From contig JAAXGS010000138.1 in assembly GCA_012271225.1 (NCBI GenBank), positions 4,356 through 9,605 of the forward strand: a stretch of 5,250 nucleotides of DNA, written 5' to 3'. The notes beneath the pieces are model-generated. The model did no database searches, was not told the origin of the DNA, and saw only the letters and a list, made by a program, of their open reading frames with translations. A program made the translations under genes and the position numbers. Shown in pieces: positions 1 through 5,219 of the stretch. The DNA comes from Dehalococcoidia bacterium (GTDB taxonomy: Bacteria > Chloroflexota > Dehalococcoidia > UBA6926). How positions within the stretch are numbered: position 1 is the stretch's first letter; each line of letters starts with the position of its first letter.

Positions 1-209
1 CGTTTGAAGGACGCGCCCAGAGAAACGGCCACGCTGCGCGCCAGCATGGTTTTGCCCACGCCGGGCACGTCCTCTATCAGAAAGTGGCCGCCGCCAAGGA
101 TCGCGACCATCGCAAGCTCTGCGGCCGCCCGCTTGCCCACAATGACCCGCTCAACGTTCTCCAGTGTCCTGTCAACGATTTCACGCGCACGGTCAACGGT
201 GGCTACCAC
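1..209 (-). CDS. MoxR-family AAA+ ATPase, N-terminal fragment cut by the window edge
   Basis: Reading leftward from a GTG at 209-207 gives 69 codons plus two bases before the window ends, so only the N-terminus is present. Visible motifs are VIVGK (about residues 22-26), a hydrophobic strand with GGGH (39-42) and the Walker A/P-loop EDVPGVGKT (46-54), followed by MLARSVAVSLGASF. This order is typical of MoxR-type AAA+ ATPases, which act as chaperone-like ATPases often encoded beside von Willebrand factor A proteins. The partner genes would lie beyond the left edge and are not visible. The GTG start is supported by a GGCGGAG ribosome binding site at 223-217 with 7 nt spacing, and an in-frame TAA lies a few codons upstream with no other start codon between. 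The gene is divergent from thiN. The family call is firm; the specific role is unknown. Confidence 0.88.
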   Translation of the reverse strand, partial: MVATVDRAREIVDRTLENVERVIVGKRAAAELAMVAILGGGHFLIEDVPGVGKTMLARSVAVSLGASFK

Positions 210-216
210 GTTTTCA

Positions 217-223
217 CTCCGCC
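217..223 (-). promoter_or_regulatory. Ribosome binding site of the moxR-like gene
   Basis: On the minus strand GGCGGAG lies 7 nt before a GTG codon at 209. It decides the start, because the reading frame has no ATG until well inside the conserved domain. Confidence 0.6.
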
Positions 224-243
224 CGATTCGCTGCCCTTAGCCT

Positions 244-249
244 AGTATA
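244..249 (-). promoter_or_regulatory. Possible -10 box for the moxR-like gene
   Basis: TATACT on the minus strand lies about 35 nt before the GTG start, a sensible leader length. It is the same hexamer as the -10 box of the thiB operon. No good -35 hexamer is found 16-18 bp upstream (the 17-bp position reads GGCAAT), so the promoter is weak or activator-dependent if real. Confidence 0.35.
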
Positions 250-254
250 TGGAT

Positions 255-275
255 GCAGGCTGCCCGATTGCCTGC
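255..275. repeat. Small inverted repeat between the moxR-like gene and thiN
   Basis: GCAGGC at 255-260 and GCCTGC at 270-275 form a perfect 6-bp inverted repeat around a 9-nt spacer. An 8-nt direct repeat GCCCGATT (221-228 and 262-269) places its second copy in that spacer. The inverted repeat sits just upstream of the minus-strand TATACT box and about 40 bp before the thiN start. It could therefore be an operator for either divergent gene, or chance in GC-rich DNA. Confidence 0.3.
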
Positions 276-312
276 GACTTGCACGGTCAAATGACAATAC
301 CACAGAGAGGCG

Positions 313-1023
313 ATGGTCACTCACGGATCACAGCCGCCCCCGCCAGGCGCGGCCTGCTGCATCATTGCGGGCGGTGACATCGCCGTCGGGCCTCGCGTCC
401 GATCGATTCTTGACGCAAGCTCTCTGATCATCGCCGCAGATCGGGGCATCTCTACGTGCCTCGCGCTCGGCGTCACGCCAACGCTCTGCATCGGCGATTT
501 TGATTCCGCGCCGGATGAGGATGTGGCAGCGGCGCGTGCGCGCGGCTGGGACGTCCGCGCGTATCCGGCGGAAAAGGCAGCCACTGACGGCGAATTGGCC
601 CTTGTGGAAGCGGCGGCGCGCGGCGCGCGGAAGATCACGGTGTTGGGCGCGTTGACGGGGCCGGATCGCCTTGACCACGGCGTGGCCAATCTCCTTATGG
701 CGGCCCGGCCGGCCCTCAGCGGAATCGAGGTTCGTCTTGTCGATGAGGCGCGCGAGGCGCTTGTCATCCACGCGGGAAACTCCGCGGCCGTCACCGGGGA
801 GCGCGGCGACTATGTCACGCTGCTGCCGCTCACAGAGCCGGACGCAGTGATCACGACGTGGGGCCTCAAATATGATCTGCTGGGAATCGCTCTGGAGTAC
901 GGCTCTACGCGGGGCGTCAGCAATGAGCTCGCGTGGCCCAGGGCGGACATCTCCGTGGCGCGGGGGCGGCTGCTTGTGCTGCATGAACGGCGGGGCGGCG
1001 TCCAGCCCGGGCGCAGTTCCTGA
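313..1023 (+). CDS. thiN: Thiamine pyrophosphokinase
   Basis: A 236-residue cytoplasmic enzyme that transfers pyrophosphate from ATP to thiamine, giving thiamine pyrophosphate (TPP) in one step. The family motifs appear in order: IIAGGD (17-22), AADRG (41-45), IGDFDS with the metal-binding acidic pair (60-65), ATDGELAL (90-97), GALTGPDRLDH followed by an Asn (112-126), WGLKYDL (183-189) and STRGVSNE (198-205). The last two belong to the C-terminal beta-sandwich that holds thiamine. Length is slightly above the usual 205-225, from a proline-rich N-terminus and an Arg/Gly-rich tail. The ATG is the only start before the first beta strand, although its GAGAGG ribosome binding site lies only 2 nt away, closer than normal. 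The family usually reads KDxTD where this protein has KAATD, so one acidic residue is replaced by Ala. The gene converges on thiQ and lacks its own riboswitch. It would phosphorylate the thiamine brought in by ThiBPQ. Confidence 0.93.
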   Translation: MVTHGSQPPPPGAACCIIAGGDIAVGPRVRSILDASSLIIAADRGISTCLALGVTPTLCIGDFDSAPDEDVAAARARGWDVRAYPAEKAATDGELALVEAAARGARKITVLGALTGPDRLDHGVANLLMAARPALSGIEVRLVDEAREALVIHAGNSAAVTGERGDYVTLLPLTEPDAVITTWGLKYDLLGIALEYGSTRGVSNELAWPRADISVARGRLLVLHERRGGVQPGRSS

Positions 1024-1036
1024 TCGCGCTCCCGCC

Positions 1037-2131
1037 TCACTCCGTCCAGGGGAGCAGGCGAATCCGCGCCTCGTCAATTCGCACGCGCACGACGTCTCCG
1101 GGAGCGGGGCGGCCTTCGCCGTGCCGCGCATGCGCGCGCGCATACAGCCGCTCACCCCTGACATCCAGCGCAAGGTCATAGCCCCCGCCCTGCAGCGTTG
1201 CCTCAAGCACTGTTGCTTCAATCACCGTGGCGGCAGCCGCATCAGGCTCAGGCGGTCCCAGGCTCACGGCCTCCGGCGGGATCAGCGCCGTGCACTCTGA
1301 AAGACGGCTGAGCATATCGTCGACGGGCGCATTCACGCGCCACGACCCGAACACGCTCCGCGCCTCAAGGACGCCGTCCACAACGTGGCGCAGCGCGCAC
1401 GGAAACAGGTTGGCATGCCCCAGAAAGCGCGCGACAAAGGGCGTGGCTGGATTGAGATACACGTCCTCAGGCCGGCCGTACTGGACGGCGCGGCCCTGGT
1501 CCAGCACAAGAACGGTGTTTGCCACGGCGAACGCCTCATCGTGGTCGTGCGTCACGTAGACAAGGGTCACGCCCTCATGGTCACGGATGCGCCGAATCTC
1601 CCGCTCAAGCTCCGCCCGCAGGTGGCGGTCCAGCGCGCCGAGCGGCTCATCCAGCATCAGCAGGCGGGGGCGCGGCGCGAGCGAGCGGGCCAGAGCGACG
1701 CGCTGCTGCTCACCGCCGGACAGGGTGTCGACGGGGCGATGGGCAAGGCCGTCGATTCTCATCAGGCGCAGCATCTCATCCACGCGGGCGCGCGCGTCCT
1801 GCCTCGGCCATCTCTGGCTGCGCAGCCCGAATTCGATGTTGTCCCGGACGTTGAGATGCGGGAACAGGGCGAGGTCCTGATGCATCAGCCCGAATCTCCG
1901 GCGGTGCGGCATCACGCCGTTGAGAGGCGCGCCATCCGCCGATATTTCCCCGCGGTCCGGCGTCTCAAGGCCGGCGATAAGGCGCAAAAGGGTGCTCTTG
2001 CCGCATCCGCTCGGCCCAAGCACCGCCAGGGATTCACCCGCCTGCAGATCAAAATCGGCGTCGGTCAGGTCCAGCGTCCACCCGCCGTCATAGACCTTCG
2101 AGAGTCCGCGAACGCTCAGGACGGGCGGCAC
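1037..2131 (-). CDS. thiQ: Thiamine ABC transporter, ATP-binding protein (with C-terminal TOBE-like extension)
   Basis: The 364-residue ATPase of the thiamine importer acts on the cytoplasmic face of ThiP. All nucleotide-binding motifs are intact: Walker A GPSGCGKST (39-47), Q-loop MHQD (Gln85), signature LSGGEQQ (137-143), Walker B LLMLDEP (157-163), D-loop GALD (165-168) and H-loop His195 in VTHDHDEA. From about residue 240 a beta-rich C-terminal region resembling a TOBE domain follows. Classical enterobacterial ThiQ (about 230 residues) lacks it, but iron, sulfate and polyamine ATPases have it. By sequence alone the ATPase could therefore be called FbpC/PotA-like; the thiamine assignment rests on ThiB, ThiP and the TPP riboswitch. 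The GTG start is one base after the thiP stop and has a strong GGGGGGAG site 7 nt upstream inside the thiP end, which suggests translational coupling. The gene is last in the operon and ends 13 bp from the convergent thiN. Confidence 0.88.
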   Translation of the reverse strand: MPPVLSVRGLSKVYDGGWTLDLTDADFDLQAGESLAVLGPSGCGKSTLLRLIAGLETPDRGEISADGAPLNGVMPHRRRFGLMHQDLALFPHLNVRDNIEFGLRSQRWPRQDARARVDEMLRLMRIDGLAHRPVDTLSGGEQQRVALARSLAPRPRLLMLDEPLGALDRHLRAELEREIRRIRDHEGVTLVYVTHDHDEAFAVANTVLVLDQGRAVQYGRPEDVYLNPATPFVARFLGHANLFPCALRHVVDGVLEARSVFGSWRVNAPVDDMLSRLSECTALIPPEAVSLGPPEPDAAAATVIEATVLEATLQGGGYDLALDVRGERLYARAHARHGEGRPAPGDVVRVRIDEARIRLLPWTE

Positions 2132-2132
2132 G

Positions 2133-3833
2133 CTAGAACTCCCCCCATCCCCGATACCGCGCCCGCTCGATCAGGAAGAATCCCGCGCCGGCAACGATCA
2201 TCAACACCGTGCTCATCGCCAGCGCGCTGGCCAGGTTGGCCGCGCCCGGCCGTGTCAGGTAACCGAGTATCGCGACGGGCATTGTCGTGTATTCGGGGCG
2301 GTTCAGGAGAAGGGTCGCGCCGAACTCGCCAAGCGAGACGGCGAAGGCAAAGACCGCCCCCACCAGGATGGCGCGGGACAGAATGGGCAGGTCGATGCGC
2401 GTGACCACCCTCACGGGGCTTGCGCCAAGCACGGACGCCGCCTCACGCAGGTGTGGGCGCATTGCGCGCAGCGTCGAGAGGACGACGCGAATCACAAACG
2501 GATAGGCGATGAGGGTATGCGCCAGCACAATCGGCACAAGCGTTGTTCTGACGTCAAACGTGCCAACCCGCAGGCTGAGCAGATAGCCCAGGCCAAGCGT
2601 GACTGCGGAGACGCCAAGCGGCAGCATATAGAGCGCATCCAGCGGATTGCGCCACCAGGCCCGCGGGTTCCGCAGGCCGTACGCCGCCAGCACTCCCAGC
2701 GGCACAGCAAGCAGAACCGTCGCAACGGCGAATCCAAGCGAGTTCCGTATGGCCGCAACGGGAGAGATGTAGAAGTACTCATTGCGGGCGTTGGAGAAAA
2801 TCGCCTCATAGCCGTCAAGCCCGAACCCGCCCGGTATGCCGAATGACCGCAGGAGAAGGGCAAGCAGCGGCGAGAGCACAAGCACCACGGCCGCCACCGC
2901 GCCGAGGCGAAGCGTGTAATCGGCAGGGGTGGACGCGCGCGCAGGGGCAGCGGCCCGGGCGCGCAGCCGAATGCGGTTGACGGCGGCATCCTGCAGGCGC
3001 ACGTAGACCCACAACATCCCCAGGGTTGCCACAAGCTGCGTCAGGGCCAGGGCCGCCGCCGTTTGAGGCCGGAACAGCCTGGTCATCAGGGTGTAGATTT
3101 CAACCTCCAGCGTGGCGTGCTCCGGAGCGCCCAGGATGAGGATGATGCCAAAGCTTGTGAAAGTGAACATGAAGACCAGGGCGGCGGCGGCGGCAATCGC
3201 GGGCGCCAGCAGGGGCGCCGTCACGGTGAGGAAGACCCTGCGCGGAGACGCGGAGAGCAGGGCCGCCGCCTCATTCACCGCCGGATCCAGGTTGGCCCAG
3301 AACGTGGAGATGAGCCGCACGACAATCGCGTATTCATAGACGACGTGCGCGATCAGGATGATGGCAAAGGTGTTGAGCAGTTGAACGGGAGGCTGTCCGA
3401 AGCCAAAAACGTTGATCAGCGCGGTGTTGACAACGCCGCTGGGCCCCAGCAGGGACAGCAGACCGAGGGCGATGACGATCGGCGGAAGGATGAACGGAAT
3501 GGTGATGGCGGCAAGCAGAATCCCTCGCCCTGCGAAACGATGACGCGCAAAGACATACGCGGACGGCAGCCCAAACAGAAGCGCCAGGATCGTTGAGAGC
3601 GCCGCCTGCCACACGGTGAAAAGAAACCGTCCACGCAGATACGGATCGCCGGCCGCCTCCACAAACGGGGTTAGCAGGCCCTCGCCGCCCCAGCCCAGGC
3701 CCACGCGCACCGTGTTGGCGAACGGCCACGCGAACGCGACGGCCAGGAACATCAGGGGCAGAACAACGCGGCCCCGACGCAGGGCAATCACGCCGTATCC
3801 CCTGCCCGCTAGCCCCTCACGAGGGCCGTCCAT
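2133..3833 (-). CDS. thiP: Thiamine ABC transporter, fused double permease
   Basis: The membrane channel of the thiamine importer is one chain of two homologous permease halves, 566 residues (E. coli ThiP is about 536). Each half has around six hydrophobic segments. The N-terminal half covers about residues 22-280, an Arg/Ala-rich linker lies near 285-300, and the C-terminal half covers about 308-556. Each half carries the cytoplasmic EAA loop that docks on ThiQ: EAAALLSASPRRV (188-200) and EAASVLGASPVRV (464-476). The first copy has Ser where the conserved Gly is expected. SLGEFGATLLL (500-510) is typical of the ThiP/FbpB group. The start is uncertain. The ATG at 3833 overlaps the thiB end by 25 nt. 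A GTG at 3791 (V15, giving 552 residues) leaves a 17-nt gap after thiB, has AGGGGA upstream and begins directly before the first membrane helix. Iron(III) permease FbpB is the nearest alternative, but ThiB next door argues for thiamine. Confidence 0.9.
   Translation of the reverse strand: MDGPREGLAGRGYGVIALRRGRVVLPLMFLAVAFAWPFANTVRVGLGWGGEGLLTPFVEAAGDPYLRGRFLFTVWQAALSTILALLFGLPSAYVFARHRFAGRGILLAAITIPFILPPIVIALGLLSLLGPSGVVNTALINVFGFGQPPVQLLNTFAIILIAHVVYEYAIVVRLISTFWANLDPAVNEAAALLSASPRRVFLTVTAPLLAPAIAAAAALVFMFTFTSFGIILILGAPEHATLEVEIYTLMTRLFRPQTAAALALTQLVATLGMLWVYVRLQDAAVNRIRLRARAAAPARASTPADYTLRLGAVAAVVLVLSPLLALLLRSFGIPGGFGLDGYEAIFSNARNEYFYISPVAAIRNSLGFAVATVLLAVPLGVLAAYGLRNPRAWWRNPLDALYMLPLGVSAVTLGLGYLLSLRVGTFDVRTTLVPIVLAHTLIAYPFVIRVVLSTLRAMRPHLREAASVLGASPVRVVTRIDLPILSRAILVGAVFAFAVSLGEFGATLLLNRPEYTTMPVAILGYLTRPGAANLASALAMSTVLMIVAGAGFFLIERARYRGWGEF
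2139..2146 (-). promoter_or_regulatory. Ribosome binding site of thiQ within the thiP 3' end
   Basis: GGGGGGAG on the minus strand lies 7 nt before the thiQ GTG and overlaps the last codons of thiP. It supports the GTG at 2131 as the start and implies re-initiation by ribosomes finishing thiP. Confidence 0.65.
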
Positions 3834-4921
3834 TCATCAATCCACCGCTCACGGTTCTCGGCGATCTCATCCGGAGAGATGGAGGCGGGCCGGGCGGGGA
3901 CGGGAGCGAATTGGAACACCTCCGGCAGCGCCGCGTCCGCGTTCGCCGGGTAAACCCACATCATCGTCGGAAAGTCCTCCTGAAAACGGCGGCTCATGAC
4001 GAAATCGACAAATCGTTCCGCCAACTCCACGTTGCGCGCCCCCTCAAGGATGCCGATGCCCTCGATCTGAAGAAACGCCGCGCCATCGCCCAAAACGCTC
4101 GCCGTTGGCGGTGTCGTGTGAGTCCCCTCCGAATAAAAGACCTCCGCCGCCGGGCTTGTCGTGTAGCTGACAACAACGGGGCGATCCCCCCCGTACAGTG
4201 AGAACGCGGTGTAGTACGCATCCGTCCAGCCGTCCGTGATGAGGACGTCATTCTCCAGCAGGTCTGTCCAATAATCGCGCCATGTGTAGCCGCCCGTTTC
4301 GCCGAAGGTCGCGACGGTCGCAAGCAGGAAAGCCAGCCCCGGCGAAGACGTTGCGGGGTTCTGCACTACGGCCAGCCCCCGGTAGCGCGGGTCAGCAAGG
4401 GCGCGCAGGTCCGACGGCGGCGGCATGCCGTTTTCATTCAACCGGGCGATGTCATAGTTCAGCGCCACGAAACCGTAGTCGACGGGCATCACATGATTCG
4501 ATGGGTCCAGCCGGTACTGCTCCGGCACCCTGTCCAGCAGCGGCGACCGGTACACGCGGAAGATGTCCTCATCCAGCGCGCGGCCAAGGAAGGTGTTATC
4601 GACGCCATAGAGCAGGTCCGCCGTTGGCGCGTCCCTGGTCAGAATCGCCCGTGTCAGGGCCTCCCCCGCGTCACCGGACCGAAGAATCGTCACCGTCGCA
4701 TCGTGTTCGGCTTCGAACTCGGCGATGACATCCGCTCCAATGTTGAAGCTGTCATGGGAGGCCACGATGATCTCTCGCGGCGCGTCCGGGTCCATGGAGG
4801 AATCACAGGCAGCGGCAAGCAGTGTGATGATCAGGATGACAAGGCAGGCCGCCGCGCGTCGGGGAAATCGGCCGGACGCGCCCCGCGCTGCGCCGCCCCA
4901 CGATTTCCGCGCCTCTTTCAT
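3809..4921 (-). CDS. thiB: Thiamine-binding protein of the ABC transporter (probable lipoprotein)
   Basis: A 370-residue extracytoplasmic receptor that captures thiamine and its phosphates and delivers them to ThiP. The N-terminus is basic (RFPRR, 18-22), followed by a hydrophobic stretch (about 26-38) and Cys39 in LLAAAC, so it is probably lipid-anchored; the lipobox has Ala at -3 instead of the usual Leu. The mature part follows the ThiB pattern: VASHDSF (53-59), ADLLYGVDNTFL (101-112), MPVDYGFVALNYD (145-157), NPATSSPGL (188-196), TDGWTDAYY (229-237), VVSYTTSPAAE (250-260), LQIEGIGI (284-291), MWVYPAN (321-327) and an ending like DEWTALV. The aromatic and Ser/Thr residues in these blocks match the region that holds thiamine in the family. 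The ATG at 4921 is preceded by GGGGGAG with 5 nt spacing. It is the first gene of the operon, behind a TPP riboswitch. Iron-binding relatives (FbpA) share the fold but not this set of motifs. Confidence 0.93.
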   Translation of the reverse strand: MKEARKSWGGAARGASGRFPRRAAACLVILIITLLAAACDSSMDPDAPREIIVASHDSFNIGADVIAEFEAEHDATVTILRSGDAGEALTRAILTRDAPTADLLYGVDNTFLGRALDEDIFRVYRSPLLDRVPEQYRLDPSNHVMPVDYGFVALNYDIARLNENGMPPPSDLRALADPRYRGLAVVQNPATSSPGLAFLLATVATFGETGGYTWRDYWTDLLENDVLITDGWTDAYYTAFSLYGGDRPVVVSYTTSPAAEVFYSEGTHTTPPTASVLGDGAAFLQIEGIGILEGARNVELAERFVDFVMSRRFQEDFPTMMWVYPANADAALPEVFQFAPVPARPASISPDEIAENRERWIDEWTALVRG

Positions 4922-4923
4922 AT

Positions 4924-4956
4924 CGGCTCCCCCACGGGTCTCTGAGGCAGGAGCCG
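4924..4956 (-). promoter_or_regulatory. Possible ribosome-binding-site-sequestering hairpin in front of thiB
   Basis: On the minus strand CGGCTCCT (4956-4949) can pair with GGGAGCCG (4931-4924): seven Watson-Crick pairs plus one T-G pair, around a 17-nt loop. The right arm contains most of the thiB Shine-Dalgarno sequence. The helix would reduce translation initiation unless opened. The pairing is seen directly in the sequence; a regulatory role is inference. Confidence 0.4.
4927..4933 (-). promoter_or_regulatory. Ribosome binding site of thiB
   Basis: GGGGGAG on the minus strand lies 5 nt before the ATG at 4921. It is notable because most of it lies inside a possible helix with upstream sequence (4924-4956), so access to it may be controlled. 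Confidence 0.7.
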
Positions 4957-4980
4957 GGAACCGGTTCAGGAAGCGCGCAT

Positions 4981-4995
4981 CCGGGCGGCGCCCGG
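4981..4995. repeat. Short GC-rich inverted repeat in the thiB leader
   Basis: CCGGGC (4981-4986) and GCCCGG (4990-4995) form a perfect 6-bp stem with a 3-nt loop, just downstream of the terminator T-run in the direction of thiB transcription. It has no T-run of its own, so it is not a second terminator. It may be leader structure or chance. A 10-nt palindrome GAACCGGTTC follows at 4967-4958. Confidence 0.3.
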
Positions 4996-5001
4996 AAAGT
5001 G

Positions 5002-5030
5002 AAAAGCGCCCCTGACATGTCAGCGGCGCT
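5002..5030 (-). terminator. Intrinsic terminator in the thiB leader, expression platform of the TPP riboswitch
   Basis: On the minus strand AGCGCC (5030-5025) pairs with GGCGCT (5010-5005). After one G-G mismatch, CTGA (5023-5020) pairs with TCAG (5016-5013) around the tetraloop CATG. Three further T residues follow the last stem T, giving TTTT then C. It lies between the TPP aptamer and thiB, where a conditional terminator is expected. Its left arm contains CCGCTG (5026-5021), complementary to CAGCGG (5080-5075) of the aptamer, so an antiterminator helix is available. The T-run is short, so termination may be partial. Confidence 0.7.
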
Positions 5031-5040
5031 CATGCGAACG

Positions 5041-5060
5041 GGAAACGGTGACCCGTTTCC
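5041..5060 (-). repeat. Perfect 8-bp hairpin directly after the riboswitch aptamer
   Basis: GGAAACGG (5060-5053) pairs perfectly with CCGTTTCC (5048-5041) around the loop GTCA. It begins six bases after the 3' strand of aptamer helix P1 and lies between the aptamer and the terminator. It may bring the antiterminator halves together or act as a pause hairpin; no function is proven. Confidence 0.55.
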
Positions 5061-5066
5061 GCAGCC

Positions 5067-5163
5067 TCTTCCCTCCGCTGGCATTACCCAGCTCAGGTTC
5101 CGACGGTCGCCCCGATGGTGCAGTCGGGGCCTCTCAGCCGGGCTTTCCCCAGCTCCCGCAAGA
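5067..5163 (-). ncRNA. TPP (thiamine pyrophosphate) riboswitch aptamer, THI element
   Basis: The RNA senses TPP and controls the thiBPQ transcript. The conserved parts read on the minus strand: CTGAGA (5137-5132), the pyrimidine-sensing core, then GAACCTGAGCTGGGTAATG (5100-5082) and CCAGCGGAGGG (5081-5071), the pyrophosphate-sensing arm. Helices can be drawn: P1 TCTT/AAGA (5163-5160 with 5070-5067), P2 GCGG/CCGT (5159-5156 with 5106-5103), P3 AGCTGGG/CCCGGCT (5154-5148 with 5142-5136). The optional P3a is GCCCCGA/TCGGGGC (5130-5124 with 5115-5109, perfect). P4 is CCT/AGG and P5 CTGG/CCAG (5091-5088 with 5081-5078). All expected elements are present, so the aptamer looks functional. It lies about 20 nt after the predicted transcription start and about 145 nt before thiB, followed by a terminator, so TPP should reduce transporter expression. 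Confidence 0.96.
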
Positions 5164-5190
5164 CCCGTATTCAATTGTCGATCCGCGCAC

Positions 5191-5219
5191 AGTATACGCA
5201 GAGGACGGGCCGTTGTCCA
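5191..5219 (-). promoter_or_regulatory. Sigma-70-like promoter of the thiBPQ operon
   Basis: On the minus strand TGGACA (5219-5214, five of six consensus bases) and TATACT (5196-5191, five of six) are separated by exactly 17 bp. Transcription would start near 5184-5182, about 20 nt before the riboswitch aptamer, giving a leader of about 260 nt ahead of thiB. Strength and placement agree well with the riboswitch. Confidence 0.75.

Noticed and set aside
1013..1045. A shared terminator between the convergent thiN and thiQ
   Set aside because: The 13-bp gap and its flanks contain no convincing stem followed by a T-run on either strand.
328..1221. A 297-codon minus-strand frame opposite thiN
   Set aside because: It overlaps both the complete thiN and the thiQ end, has Arg/Cys-rich low-quality content and no recognisable motifs.
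1385..2404. A 339-codon plus-strand reading frame opposite thiQ and the thiP end
   Set aside because: It lies antisense to thiQ, which has every ABC motif intact. The translation is rich in Arg, Gln, His and Pro with no recognisable domain, as expected for a shadow frame in GC-rich DNA.
3063..3596. A plus-strand frame opposite thiP, very rich in charged residues and Gly/Gln
   Set aside because: This composition is the usual antisense image of a hydrophobic membrane protein gene; thiP explains the open frame.
1037..4921. An iron(III) or polyamine transporter instead of a thiamine one
   Set aside because: The permease and ATPase alone could fit, but the binding protein has ThiB motifs, the leader is a full TPP riboswitch and thiN is adjacent.
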